Source: Taudactylus pleione (lineage: Eukaryota; Chordata; Amphibia; Anura; Myobatrachidae). Taken from it: DNA of 64,000 bases. A program made the position numbers and the translations under genes. The stretch lies in NCBI GenBank assembly GCA_031769625.1, contig JAUIMM010000886.1:434001-498000 (forward strand), in the 5' to 3' direction. The first letter of the stretch is position 1. Each line of letters opens with the position of its first letter. Below the pieces are notes generated by a model. The model worked only from the letters and a program-made list of their open reading frames with translations. It was not told the DNA's origin and made no database searches. This document shows positions 22,234 through 33,824 of the stretch, in pieces.

Positions 22234-22715
22234 GGGCCTGATTCATTACGGATCACTATTGCGATCGCAACAGCGTTTACGCCCATTGAGAAAATATGGT
22301 AATGATTCCTATTGCAATACCGTTGCAGCCTAACATAAATTAACATTCAGTACCATTAAAGCCTCACGCACACTTACACAAGGTCTGACCTTACTCAGAC
22401 ATTGCTAACCTCATCGCACGCAGTGATAGGCCAAGCTGCGTACTGGCATCAGAGTGGCTAATTTATGCACTCCCCTGTAATGGTGTTCAACTGCATTGGC
22501 ATGCCTGCGTTTCGGCGACCACCCCCCCATCACCACGACCAAACGGTCACTTCCTGTCAGTCATTTTGCGATGGGTCTGTGTAGTCACTGCGATTGCAGT
22601 TTGATCGCAGTGAGGCTTTCGCGCACGCACACTGCCATGCATACGCATGAGCAGTACGCAACAATTGGCCATCTGCGTGCGTAATCGTAGTTGCGATCGG
22701 TAATGAAACAGGCCC
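22234..22715. mobile_element. Harbinger-like MITE, diverged family A
   Basis: GGGCCTGATTCATTACGGATC at left, GATCGGTAATGAAACAGGCCC at right. Interior keeps GCATGCCTGCGTTT and the ACCACCCCCC segment of family A. Lies 70 bases from the previous copy. Confidence 0.82.
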
Positions 22716-23454
22716 CTAGTGCAATGGGGTTGTCTGAGCTTTTGTGTCCTGCTAGGGTCAAGTGTTTACATAATAATGTGCTGGGTTGGTAACCATCAAT
22801 CATTCTACTTTGTACTTTACTGCTAGCGAATGTAAATCACTTGAAGGGGAATGGGGAAGTTATATGAGATGGAGGACCTTTATTAACCATGAGCAGTTGT
22901 GGATTTTACCTAGGCTGCACAAAACACACCCACCCACAGACACCCACTTTACAGTAAGATCAATTACTCCTGAAATCCTAGTAGCCGGCACAGAGTGGGT
23001 CCAGATGGGGAAAGCAGGAAGAGAAATGTCTCTTCCCAGCTTTTCCCCAGTGACAGAAGACATAACACCATTCAGAAGGAGAATTCAAATCACTGAAATG
23101 GTCTGCAGACAAAGAGGGTAAATGGGGGCCCCCAGGAGGCCTGAATAGAACAATTTGAGAGTTGAGGAGAAGACGAATCAATTGACAAATTATAAAATGT
23201 GAACGGTAATCGACAATAGCAGTTGGATTGTTTTTTTGGGGGGGAGACAACATGTATGACGCAATTCTGGGCCTGCCGAGCCCTCAATTTACAAGCAAAT
23301 ATTTTCCCAGCTCTATTGCCAACTGGATAAAACTTCTTGCTTAGTCTGCTAAGGAAAGTTTAGGTACCTGCCATTTAAATATGCACCCGCAGGCCAGTAC
23401 ATTTTCCTAGTGGAGGATTTGCACCATCCCAAGACCATGCATGTGGGTGTGTTA
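22716..23454. other. No gene seen
   Basis: Frames 22786-23121 (+) and 22978-23253 (-) overlap each other and show no domain. A G-run lies at 23230-23244. Confidence 0.4.
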
Positions 23455-23629
23455 GGGGGAGATTTAATAAAGCTTGGAGAGAGATAAAATTGGAGATAAA
23501 TAGCACCAACCAATCAGCTCCTAACTGTCACTTTACAGACTGTTTTTGAAAAATGACAGTTAGGAGCTGATTGGTTGGTGCTATTTATCTCCAATTTTAT
23601 CTCTCTCCAAGCTTTATTCAATCTCCCCC
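23455..23629. repeat. Near-perfect palindromic MITE
   Basis: GGGGGAGATTTAATAAAGC and its complement bound arms of about 80 bases, including GATAAATAGCACCAACCAATC. 3-bp target duplication TTA at 23452-23454 and 23630-23632, as for PIF/Harbinger. Inserted into the LINE ORF1-like region. Confidence 0.9.
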
Positions 23630-23635
23630 TTAGTA

Positions 23636-24039
23636 TTCACAACATTGGCAGCAGCAGCCGCATCTGTGTGCGACTTAGAAACAGCACCTTTATGTTCCAG
23701 GTCATCGGTAAGGAGTCCACTGGAAAAAGTCAGACCTAGCCTCTCGAAATGCAGCTGTAAGATCATTAATGAGGTCCGTCTTAGAGGCCGAAATTAGTTG
23801 ATACAAAGTTTTAACAGCGATCCACCCCAGACTCCAGCAGAAGGTTTGAGACAAGTAGGGGATCTAGAAGTGGATAAAAGCTGTGAAGTGCTTATAGACA
23901 CTTGGGAGCTGGAACCCTGGGTTGCATTTGGGCCTGTAAATTTCAACTGTGGAGGTAATGATAGCTTACACTTCTTGGGGGGCATAAGGAAGAAAAAAAA
24001 GCAAAAACAACAACACAAAAAAGCAGGTAGTAGATCCAC
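23636..24039 (-). pseudogene. LINE ORF1-like fragment
   Basis: The minus strand from about 23982 reads MPPKKCKLSLPPQLKF, a typical basic LINE ORF1 start, then a Ser/Thr-rich stretch, then after a frame change LISASKTDLINDLTAAFREA and, in another frame, LEHKGAVSKSHTDAAAA, which look like the amphipathic coiled-coil part of L1/Tx1-type ORF1 proteins. Frameshifts break it, and the palindromic MITE at 23455-23629 cuts its 3' side. The upstream ATG in the same frame (24039) adds a Phe/Leu/Cys-rich stretch that is probably not coding. Sequence at 24040-24660 (minus sense) may be the element's 5' region. Clade assignment is tentative. Confidence 0.45.
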
Positions 24040-24812
24040 TTAGACAGGACCCCCATTATGACAATCAAAGAGGGGAGACGAGAGAGAAGGAAGCAGTTGT
24101 CATTCAGGTAGCATTGTTACAACAGAGTCAATAGACATCCGGAAGGAACATGGCTGTTAGCAGGTAGGTACATGCCATTCTTGTCTCACCAGCCTTGAGT
24201 GGATAGGGTGGTAGAGAGGACATGGACAAATCAGGCGTCCCACTCATATGTGGCTGCAGATGCCAGGTCCATCACACAAGAGCCCAAGGACCAGCATCGT
24301 CTGGGGGCCAGCAGGACACATCAGAAGTAAGAGAACTTCTGGCATCTTCCACTGTCAGGCACAACGACTGGGAGCAGCTGCTATCCACAACCCTCAAGGA
24401 ATACGGGACCATCAACGGAACACCACTGTGGTGCAAGCACCCCACGACACAGGGTCCAGGAACAGGAGCTGTGGTAGCACCGCAGGTAGAGTACATCCAT
24501 AGGCGGCAGTGGGCAGTGGGTAGACAGCAGAGTAACCCCATGGGAGACATGATGCACTTGGCATCTCAGGCCATAGTGCTCAGCAGGACAGGTGGTTCAC
24601 CTCATCCAGAGACTCGGGAGACACCTCCACCAGATCCACAGGCTGACCCAAGGTAGATGGAGTGAGAGGGGTCCAGGCAGAACTAAGATGGCAAATCTTT
24701 ATGTGTAGTGTGGGAGCTCTCTGGGAACATGTCCTCTCAACATGGGCTAGGCCACACACCCAAGATTTTTATATCTTACATCATGGTTTTGTTGGGATGT
24801 TCTCCTATATTC

Positions 24813-24885
24813 TAATAATAATAATAATAATTAGTATTATCAGTAGTAGTAGTAGTATTGGTAATAATAATAATAATTCATAGCA
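24813..24885. repeat. AAT/AGT microsatellite
   Basis: (AAT)n at 24814-24831, (AGT)n near 24841-24857 and (AAT)n again at 24862-24877. Confidence 0.9.
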
Positions 24886-25224
24886 GTAAAGGTTGAATAT
24901 TTAATATTTATTTTACTTGTTCATCTCGGATTATTTAGGAGTTACACTATAAGCTCTTTATGATAAATGGTAGTTTGTTCCTCAAATCTATTCAAATCTA
25001 AGTTAACCTATTTATTTGTTCAGTAAGAACAGTAAGAGCCTATTTGTAATTAGGCTCTTTTGGTTTTTTTGAGTTTTGCTCAAGTGACATATGTATTATA
25101 CTTCCAACACTTATTTTATGGAGGGGGTCAGGGGTCAGCCAGTGTTATATTATTTTACCTCCATTTCTCCTCCTCTGGTCTGCAGTATCAAAGAAGAAAC
25201 TCTTCTCCTCCCCCTGCACACAGA

Positions 25225-25793
25225 GGCCCTGATTCAGAGCCGGACGCTCTGACAAAGCGCTCGCTCTGAATCAGGGCCATCCCTCCTACTTTTTGGAGCG
25301 GCATCCCAGCCGCTTGCATAGCTGTGCATGACCACCCACAGCTATAGCGAGCGGCCAAAATGATGGTCGCAATGGTCAAGACCATCGCGACCATCGGGCT
25401 TGCGACGAGACCCTTGCGGTAGGGTCTCGCTACCGCAAGCCCTGGTGTGCTTTTGGCTCTATCAGAGCCAAAAGCACTCCCACTGACATCACTAGTGCCA
25501 AAAGCTCTCCCACTGACATCAGTGGGGCCGGCCCCAGATGGTAGGCGTTCCCATGGGAATGCCTCCGTCTGGGCAGCCATGCCCCCGGCACGCCCACCAA
25601 AGGGGGCGTGCTGTCACTCAACATCGACAGCACGCTCCCTTTGGTGCGAGACCCATAACGACGGCTTGGCCATCGTTATTCGGGTCTCGCGCATGCGCAC
25701 GACGGAGCCGCTTCCGTCGTGCGCATGCGCACTTGGGCAACATCGACCCGCTTGCGAGCGCTCAGCGCTCGCGAGCGGGTCTGAATCAGGCCC
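25225..25793. mobile_element. Harbinger-like MITE, family B (serial hairpins)
   Basis: GGCCCTGATTCAGAGCCGG to GCGGGTCTGAATCAGGCCC with AGA duplicated at 25222-25224 and 25794-25796. Interior palindromes in order: GATGGTCGC...GCGACCATC, GGGCTTGCG...CGCAAGCCC, TGCTTTTGGCTC...GAGCCAAAAGCA, CCCACTGACATC, GGCACGCCC, GCGCATGCGCACGACGGA with its complement, and CGAGCGCTCAGCGCTCGCG. Confidence 0.9.
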
Positions 25794-25796
25794 AGA

Positions 25797-26503
25797 GCAA
25801 GGACTGGAAGGCAATCACAGTAAATAAGTCTTCCAATCCCTTTTCTATCATCCTATAATGTCTGGGTCCATCTTGCTATCTAGGCTTATACGTATTCATA
25901 ATTATTCATAGCACTTCATTCCAAATCTGAGATATTGACAGATATCAGCTCTTAAAGAGAAATTCCTCATTTATGATTGTTCGTAAGAGCTCATTATGTA
26001 AAACCGCCTGTCTATGATCGGTCTTTGGATCTTATTTTTCTTGGTAATGGTCAGTCAGTCATTTTTTTAGCTCATTACATATTAAGTTGTCTCTCCTTAG
26101 TGTCAACTTCAGTTGTACTTAACCTTGGTTATTAGAATCTTATGGTTGAGAAAGTCCTTGACAGACACCTGCCTGCAATAACATTTCAGTAGCTGCATGG
26201 AAAAAGATTACATTTTACTTTGTTGCAGAAATAAGCCTGCTTGTTAACATTCCATAATGACTGCATCAGCTAAATGTTAAAAAAAAACTATCTGTACTTG
26301 TTTTTCTAACACAAATCATATTTATATATTATTTTAGCATATGATAACTTATGCAAATGTCACACATATACCATTGCATCTAAACATCTATAATGTTCAT
26401 TTTTACATTGGTCTTTACTGTCCCTGAAAATGACAGCCCCTCAACTGTGCTTTGGCTTGGTACCAATTTCGCTTGACTAATGTCCTTTTAGACAGTTTTT
26501 TTC
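25797..26503. other. No gene seen
   Basis: AT-rich, no open frames of note, no repeat recognised. Confidence 0.4.
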
Positions 26504-26676
26504 CATAGGTTCCCAAATGCGGTCCAACAGTTCAGGTATTAGAGATATCTGTGATGGAGAACAGGTGGTTAAATCACATTGACTGATGTACTAATTACGT
26601 CACCTGTGGTCAAGCATAGATATTCTTAAAATCTGGACTATTAGGGTGCCTTGAGGACCAAGTTTGGGAACCTCCG
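26504..26676. mobile_element. hAT MITE, diverged copy of the 13007 family
   Basis: CATAGGTTCCCAAA at left and TTTGGGAACCTCCG at right; interior TTAGAGATATC, ACAGGTGGTTAA and CACCTGTGGTCAAGCAT match 13007-13192. Flanking 8-mers TTTTTTTC and GTTTGTTC match at 6 of 8. Confidence 0.75.
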
Positions 26677-27189
26677 GTTTGTTCTTTATAAGCTGAAATG
26701 CCGAGGACAAACACCTGGCATTGAAACACTATACTACAGCCATAAATCTGCTTTGTTTTTCTGTTCTAGTGTTAATACAATATGTTATATTAATACAATA
26801 TCTTCCAAGGCCTTTGGCTAGAGTAAAATAACAAATAACAACATACACAACTAAACATAGATGGCTAGGATATGGGGTAAAAGTCACATTCACCTAATAG
26901 AGACATGTAAAAGACTGTACACAAGATGGATCCGAGTTACAATCCACTTTTGACTTTTGTAACAAATATTGATGACAGTATTGTTCACCTCCTTCATATA
27001 ATGTTTGCAACATTTATCACCTATAACAACTCATATTTGTGTTTCCATACCTGTACCTGGTTTAAATGATCCTCAGTATCAACACATATTTATCTTCAAA
27101 ACTTATTTAAAAACTATTATACAAATACCTTTATTTCTCTTACTATTGTATTTTACCATTCATACTATGCTCATTTTGGGATGAGTATG

Positions 27190-27510
27190 GGATGCCGGTG
27201 CTCTGGATCCCGAAATCCCAATGCTGGCATCCTGATAGGGTTAGGATACTGACACTTGTTGGTTTCCCAACCCTTCCCTTCTCCCTACCCTAAGTCTCGC
27301 TTCCTGGTGCCTGAACCTAACCTCACTCTAGTGCCTAAACCTATCCTCCCCCTCCCCACACCCTAACTCTCCCCCCTAGTGCCTAACCCTCCCCTCCACC
27401 CAGATACTTACCTTCAGTCTCCCTGGCAGTCAGGATGCCAGTGCCAGGATTCTGACAGATGTCAGGATTCCGGCACAGGTAATGTAAGCACCGGCATCCC
27501 GCATGCCTAG
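27190..27510. repeat. Dispersed element with telomere-like CCCTAA tracts
   Basis: GGGATGCCGGTGCTC at the left and GCACCGGCATCCC at the right (27489-27501) are inverted ends; between them lie repeated GCCTAACCCT/CCTAAACCTA motifs separated by C-rich runs. Relatives at 29335-30010 and 42735-43265. Confidence 0.7.
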
Positions 27511-27960
27511 ATACTGAATGACATAAATCAGACATCAAATGTTTAAATTAATAAGGATAATAGGTACCCAGGGAAAGGCAAAGAATCCTTCATGCACTTA
27601 GCAGATCTAGGACTTATTAGCAAGATTGTGGACTGCATCTCACCTGGAGGATACTTTAGGTAATCACAAGCATCAGTGGTCAGGGGGAAGGCTGCCAATT
27701 TGAGTGATGTCTGGTGATACATTTATTGAGTATCTAACACCTTTTCTGTCTATGGTAGCCTCTCTACCCTTCCCCTGTTTGTTTCAGCCTCTCTGTTATT
27801 GCCCTGTCAGCACAGCCTCTCTACCCTTAACCCATCTGTCCCCTACTCTCCACCTTTGCCTTCTATGTGCCACCCTCTATGCCTTTCTCCTGTCTGTTCC
27901 AGATTTCTGCCCTTTGGCTGTTTGTGCCAACCTCTACACTCTTCCCCTGTCTGTGTCTTT

Positions 27961-28434
27961 GGGCCTGATTCAAAGGTGGACTCAATGTTGATGCTGGACG
28001 CAGTGGAGTGATTTTTATTTGCCACTGAGCATTCATCACAGCCGCACTGTACATGCATGGCGATTGACTAGCAATGCAAACATAGTGGGGATTTATTTGC
28101 AAAGTGAATGAGATGTAGTGACCATTTTGGGATGTTACGGTTGGTGGCTTCAAAAATACAGGTCTGTCACCACTGTTTAATGAGTGTCCTAGTCAGCCAC
28201 TGAAAATTTGTTTGAAGTTTGACTGGTCCCCAAGTCTTAGTTGAAACAGACATTCTTAGACATGATCGTGTTCCTGAGAAGTTCGATGGTGCGAATTATT
28301 TTATGTTTTGTATGTAAGTGGCAGATCTAAGATGCCAGCGGTGGACATCTCTGTACACAAGACAACAGCTGAGTCATTAGCATATTTCACAAGTCCACTG
28401 TGTCCAAAATTGCAGTTCCACCTCTAAATCAGGT
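27961..28434. repeat. MITE with GGGCCTGATTC-type ends
   Basis: GGGCCTGATTCAAAGGTGGA at the left and TCCACCTCTAAATCAGG at the right are inverse ends. Interior not alignable by eye with families A or B. Confidence 0.6.
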
Positions 28435-28439
28435 GTCGC

Positions 28440-28760
28440 TCCTTAACTTATCTGTGCCTACAGTATGTCTCTCCATCACCTCTCTGTGCCAGTCTCTCCT
28501 CCTTCACCTCTCTGTGCCAGTCTCTCTCCTTCACATCTCTGTGCCATTCTCTCTCCATCACCTCTCTGTGCCAGTCTCTCTCCATCACCTCTCTGTGCCA
28601 GTCTCTCTCCTTCACCTCTCTGTGCCAGTCTCTCTCCTTCCCCTGCATGTGTCAGTGTCTCTCATGTTGCTCTGTCTGTGTCATTCTCTATCCCTCTGTC
28701 CCCCATGGGTGCCTCTGTCCTCCTCTTAGTATGTGCACATCTCTGTCTCTGTGTGTGTAT
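28440..28760. repeat. About 30-bp CTCTCTGTGCCAGT minisatellite
   Basis: Units of CACCTCTCTGTGCCAGTCTCTCTCCTT repeat about seven times and fade into (TCTG)-rich sequence. The plus and minus frames of 66-153 codons here are readthrough. Confidence 0.88.
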
Positions 28761-29334
28761 CGATTCCTTTCTTTGCCCTCTTTTTGTGTCAGTCTCTAAT
28801 TTTGTGTGTGCCCCCTTGTGTTTGTGTGTGTTCACTCTGTCTTATTATATTAATCCCCCTACCATCTTCTGTCTTTGTCCTCCTCCTCCCACTTTTCCTC
28901 TGAGCCCTTTATACTTTTCATCTTGATCTGCACCATCTTCTTCCACTTCTCTCTTCTTCACCATTTACTATTCTCCTTCTCTTCTACTGAAGTCACTGGG
29001 GTCCTGGTGGTGGCTGATGAGAAGCAATGTTAATGAACGCAGGTACGACCTTGTCCATTGCAGCATAACTGACCCTCAGCTAAGCACAATCTTCTGATTT
29101 TTATAGCTTTCATTGAAGCTACTGAAATAACACAATAGTAATTGTTTGCTACATTACGGAACCCTATTTATCAAACTCAAAACTCGTTAGCAAATGTGCT
29201 GATGTGCTGTGAGACAGTGCTGGTCAGGGATTCTCAGGCACTAAGAAGCACATTTATCAAAGCAAGGAAATCCCTATTCTTATCGGCATACATGTTTGAA
29301 TGGGTTGGGTATGAAATACAGATGGCTTAAAAGC

Positions 29335-30010
29335 TCAGATCCCGACAGATCATAATCCTGATGCCGGCTGGTAAGTATATTTAACCCTCCTCTCTCCACC
29401 TCCTAATCCTAACCCTGCCTTGGGGGTGCCTAACCCTAAGACTCCAGGGCTGGTGCCTAACCCAAAGTCCCCCCCGTGGTGCCTGACCTTAACCCCCCCT
29501 CCTCGCACCCTAAACCTAACCCTCCCGGTGTGTGTGCCTAGCCATAACCTCTCCCTGGTGGTGCCTAACCCTAACCCTCCCTTCCCCTATCCTGAACCTA
29601 ACCATCCCTGGGGGGATGCCTAACCCAAAGTCCTCCCCGTGGTGCCTGACCCTAACCCCCCCTCCCCGCACCCTAAACCTAACCCTCCCGGGGTGTGTGC
29701 CTAGCCATAACCTGCCCCTGGTGGTGCCTAACCCTAACCCTCCCTTCCTCTATCCTGAACCTAACCCTCTCTGGGGGGGTGCCTAACCCTAAGTCCCCCC
29801 GGGGTGCCTAAACCTAACACTACCCCCCATGGCTAACAGGTCGCGACCCCCGGCTAACCTACGTTCGGTATGCCGTGCATCGGCATTTCGGCATGGGGCT
29901 AATGATAGGCGTCGGTATTTAGACGCCTATCTTTAGTCCCATGTCGGGCTTTCAGGGTTGGGATTCTGGCAGTCGGCATTTTGACCGCCGGCATCCTAAC
30001 TACATCCCGT
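29335..30010. repeat. Dispersed element with telomere-like CCCTAA tracts
   Basis: GATCCCGACAGATC near 29338 to GCCGGCATCCTAAC near 30000. The core repeats GGTGCCTAACCCTAACC and CACCCTAAACCTAACCCTCC; one block of about 190 bases is tandemly duplicated (29465-29625 and 29630-29790). Confidence 0.75.
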
Positions 30011-31204
30011 TAGAATGGCATGTATATGATTACGATATCATAGGATAGCCTTAGGTATTCATTGTATTTATATGCTACCTTACTGTTATAACCTTGTCCT
30101 CCATGGCAGATTATGAACCTAATTCTGAGTTGGATGCAGTGTAGTGAATTTTCTTTGTATGTGCATGCGCAGGAATAGCACCACTATTGTGTGCTGATTC
30201 TGTACGTATAGTGTCACAGTACAGATTGGATACACGTTCCCAAGCTGTTGCTGGTAAGTAGCAGGGGACAAGGAGATGTGCATCTCATGAGAGTATCGCA
30301 GGCTTGTTAATGAAAGTGTCCCGCTCATACAGGAGGCTGCACTGACATGGAAAACCTGCATCTGCCGTGAGACTGGTGCAAGTTTCGATGATGCAAACAT
30401 TGGTGGCATCTGTAGAGGCACCAAGGGGTATCTCATTGCCTACAGGTGTCTCAATCCATGCTCATTTGGACGTACAGACAGGGCTGCCAAGATAAATCCT
30501 GGGCCCCAGTACAGTAACGTCCCAGGCCCCCCCCCTATGGAGGGTGTGTGGTCACATCATGTTAGGGGCAGGGCTGCACATCTTTGGGGTGTGTCTAGCA
30601 TGTTAGAAGCACCCACCCAAAGGAGCATGACATAGCTACCAGCAGCTGGGATTAAAGTATTCACAATTAGGATGATAGGACAGTGTCATAAGAGATGCAG
30701 TTTTAGCTGGATGTGTTTAGATATTATAATAAAACACACAAAATTGAAAGTGCAACAACTTTATTTTATACATTTTCTCGTGTAAATAACATAAATAAAA
30801 ATAAATAAAATTACATTTTTGTTATAGAGGTAGATTAACTTAATTTTGACATAACATACAGTAATTTTGTGCAGACATGTCTAACCAAGTGTAAGTGTGT
30901 TATGATCTGCAGTTACACAGTGTGGTAGTAAAGTAAATCAACATACAATTTAAATTCCAAAACTGCCGTTACATCTGACAGGGTTTCTAGTTTATAAACA
31001 TCAGAACAACTTAAATAATTCTGAAACAACTTTGGTTCCTTCAGAAATTGCACTTGTAATGATCAATAACTGTAACATGTGTAGACAAAACTCTTAAAGC
31101 TATAAACCTTCAAAAATAAATACTTTAAATACTCACACTTTAGCACATTGCAGATAAAAATTGAAATGCCTAGAATTTTTACAGCATACAGTACCTAGGA
31201 TGTA
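30011..31204. other. No gene; likely 3' flank of the hAT gene to the right
   Basis: A possible hAT-type terminus CAGGGCTGCCAAGATAAATCC lies near 30479, but I found no matching right end. The rest is AT-rich and would be the 3' untranslated side of the minus-strand transposase. Confidence 0.4.
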
Positions 31205-33797
31205 TTACATTGGAGCTTTCCGAGCTTTGTGACTTGCAAACAAGTCAATGACACTTGAAAAGTCACAATTTCTTGCCAAATTAGCCTCTATTGATAGCAA
31301 ACCTAAATCGTTTAACCGGTTTTGGGTCATTGTCGATCTTAAAACATCTTTTATTCTTGAGAGACAACTGAAAGAGCGTTCAGCTTGGGCCACTGTTACA
31401 GGTATGGTGCAGAACAACCTTAAAGCAATGACAATATTTGTAAACAGGGGATCAAGTTTCAGTACCTTCAGTTGGTTTATTAGTTTGATAGGTTAAAGAG
31501 AATCTTCCTCTAAATTTGAATGAGCTATTGATTTAACGTGTATTAGCTCATCGCAAATAGCTTCACTGATATCACCTTCATATCTTTTATGTAGTTGTTT
31601 TCCCTTGTCTCGAACTTCATTATCCTCTAAGTTAGGGAAGGTCCACAAAACACTGAACAATGAATTTATGGCTTTTGCTGCATCAAATCGTGTTGTCATA
31701 TTGCCAATAATATTGTCCAAAAGAACATGAAATACTTTCCACTTGAACATCTCCTCTGGAGAAGAGTTAGAGAAATCTTCTTCAGTTGATGGTTCATCAA
31801 AAAATCTGGTCCTTTTTCTTTGGCGTTTTTTCCTAAAAAGATCTAAAATCAGTTGTTATGCCCAAATTTTCAGCAACCAGTCTGGATTCGTTTAAGATGG
31901 CTTGCCAATTATTTTTAAATCTACAAGACTGAAAAGATTTTCAACCTCTTTGTCGATTGTGGTCTTTCGTGCTTGCAAATCTGTGCTTCTGTAATTTATA
32001 GCTGTAAGGACTTTTAGCCAAATAGATGCCATCAAAATACAATCACATGACTCCAAGTAGTTGCTTACAGAATTTAGATCTGTTCGGATTTCTGATGTTA
32101 GATTCTGTTCTAACACTGACTCAATTGCCTTCTGGATCCCAGGAAGTCTTTCAGCAATTGGCTTGACACTCTCTACCCTTGCAGACCAACATGTTTTTGA
32201 CATGGAGTGGAGCACCAATATTTTCTTTCAAAATCTCCCACCTCTGAGGACTGGCACTAAATATATTGTACAGCTTTTGTACTACTGCAAAAAATGTAAC
32301 AACCTCAGGACAACATTCTGCTGCATGGACACCACACAGATTCAAATGTGACAGGCACAGGGCGAAAAAATAGCAAGTGGATTAGCTTGCAAAATTCGAG
32401 CTTGGGCAATTTGTATGCTCTACTCATGTTAGAACCATTGTCGTAGCCTTGCCCACGACAATCACTTATTAGAATACTATTGTTTTTAAGTGTTTGCAGA
32501 ATTAAATCTGCAATGGCTTCCCCTGATTTTTTATTACAGTTTACGAATTCCAAAAATCGTTCTTCAATGTCATATTCATTGTTTGTGCAAAGAACATAGT
32601 GCAAAATGAATGTAGTTTGCTCCATGTGTGCAGAGTCTGGTGTTGCATCTAAAATATTTATCAGTTTCTCTTTCCTTTAGTATGCAGTTAAAAACATATT
32701 CAGCACAACATGAAATAAATTCATTTTTGAATTTTGCCTGACAAATAATGTACTTGTAATCTTCTTTTTTCCATCTGTGCCTGTTTCACCTTTTTCAAAT
32801 GCTCTGCAAGCAAAGGGTCATAGTGGCTTACAACTTCTAACATTCCAAAAAAATTGCCATTTTTTGGATGTCCAACTAGGTTGCTAGATCCTCTAAAAGC
32901 CAATCCACGCTCTGCGAGGAACAGAACTACATCAATAAATCTATGTAATAAGGCTTTCCAGACTTGTGTTTCATTCTGTATTTTTTGCAATGATAAACTA
33001 TCAACTGTGGTATTTTTAGCAAGATTTTTTTCCAAATTTCGCCACTCTACATAACATGTACAGTGATTATTGCTACTTTCATGGTCAGGTATTTTGTTGT
33101 AGAGTTTCCTATAACCTTTAGAAGGTCCCCAACCGATTTCTGTGGTCAAAATGGAACGATGTGTTTCTGGGAGTTTGCAGAATAAACAACAGGGAAAACA
33201 AAACAAAGCTTGCTTAGATTTACTCCATACTAACCAATCACGAGGAACTGATTCTTTATTCTTTAAACGACAATTTAGTATATAGTTAGGAAATTGGGTG
33301 CCATCTTTATCAGGTGGGAAAAATTTGGGGTATGGTTCTGGTCCTCGTTGAATTGCATCTTAAATTCAGTTACTGAAAAACCCATTTGGAGATGGCCTAT
33401 ATCAAAATCGAGTAGCTTTTTTTGCTACCTACTTCGACATTAGATGCTACCTTTGAGTATGATGTGGCACAACCCTTGGTGACACCAGCTTTAGGCACAT
33501 AACTTGAGTGTGGTTCTGAAATTAGGTAGTGTCTGTGCCAGAAGTACAAGTTATCATCATACTACTTGAACCACTACCACCATTATCATCATCAACAATA
33601 ACAGTTACATTTTCATTGACTTTATCAATGTCAAGTTCACTTGTTTTTTTGGATAACCGATTTTCCTCCTGACTTTCATGCTCAGACAAATGGGAGGAAA
33701 CGTTAAATCCTACACTTTCAAGAGTTTGAAAGTTTGCTCTTTTGCTTTTTTTTTCTTTACGTTTTTGTGCGCCAGATTTATGATGATAAAAATCCAT
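31205..33797 (-). pseudogene. hAT transposase of the ZMYM1-like (TTF finger, DUF4371) type
   Basis: Successive minus-strand frames give a broken protein of about 800 residues. 33797-33522: start MDFYHHKSGAQKRKEKK, basic then Ser/Asp-rich. 33206-32721: a TTF-type zinc-finger region, with CFPCCLF, then WGPSKGYRKLYNKI, HESSNNH and GLAFRGSSNLVG, the signature of ZMYM1-like proteins. 32625-32305: QGYDNGSNMS (catalytic-Asp region, DUF4371). 32345-32151 and 32218-31892: CWSARVESVKPI, the hAT 'TRW'-equivalent segment. 31750-31493: helical linker. 31417-31205: hAT dimerisation domain, with PVTVAQAERSFSCLS and IKDVLRSTMTQNRL. At least four frameshifts make it inactive. The role would be cut-and-paste transposition of a hAT element. 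A Tc1 element sits just outside its start codon. Confidence 0.85.
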
Positions 33798-33824
33798 GGC
33801 AACAATTCCCCTAAAATTAACATA

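Noticed and set aside
28465..28926. 153-codon Ser/Leu/Pro-rich frame
   Set aside because: Readthrough of the 30-bp CTCTCTGTGCCAGT minisatellite.
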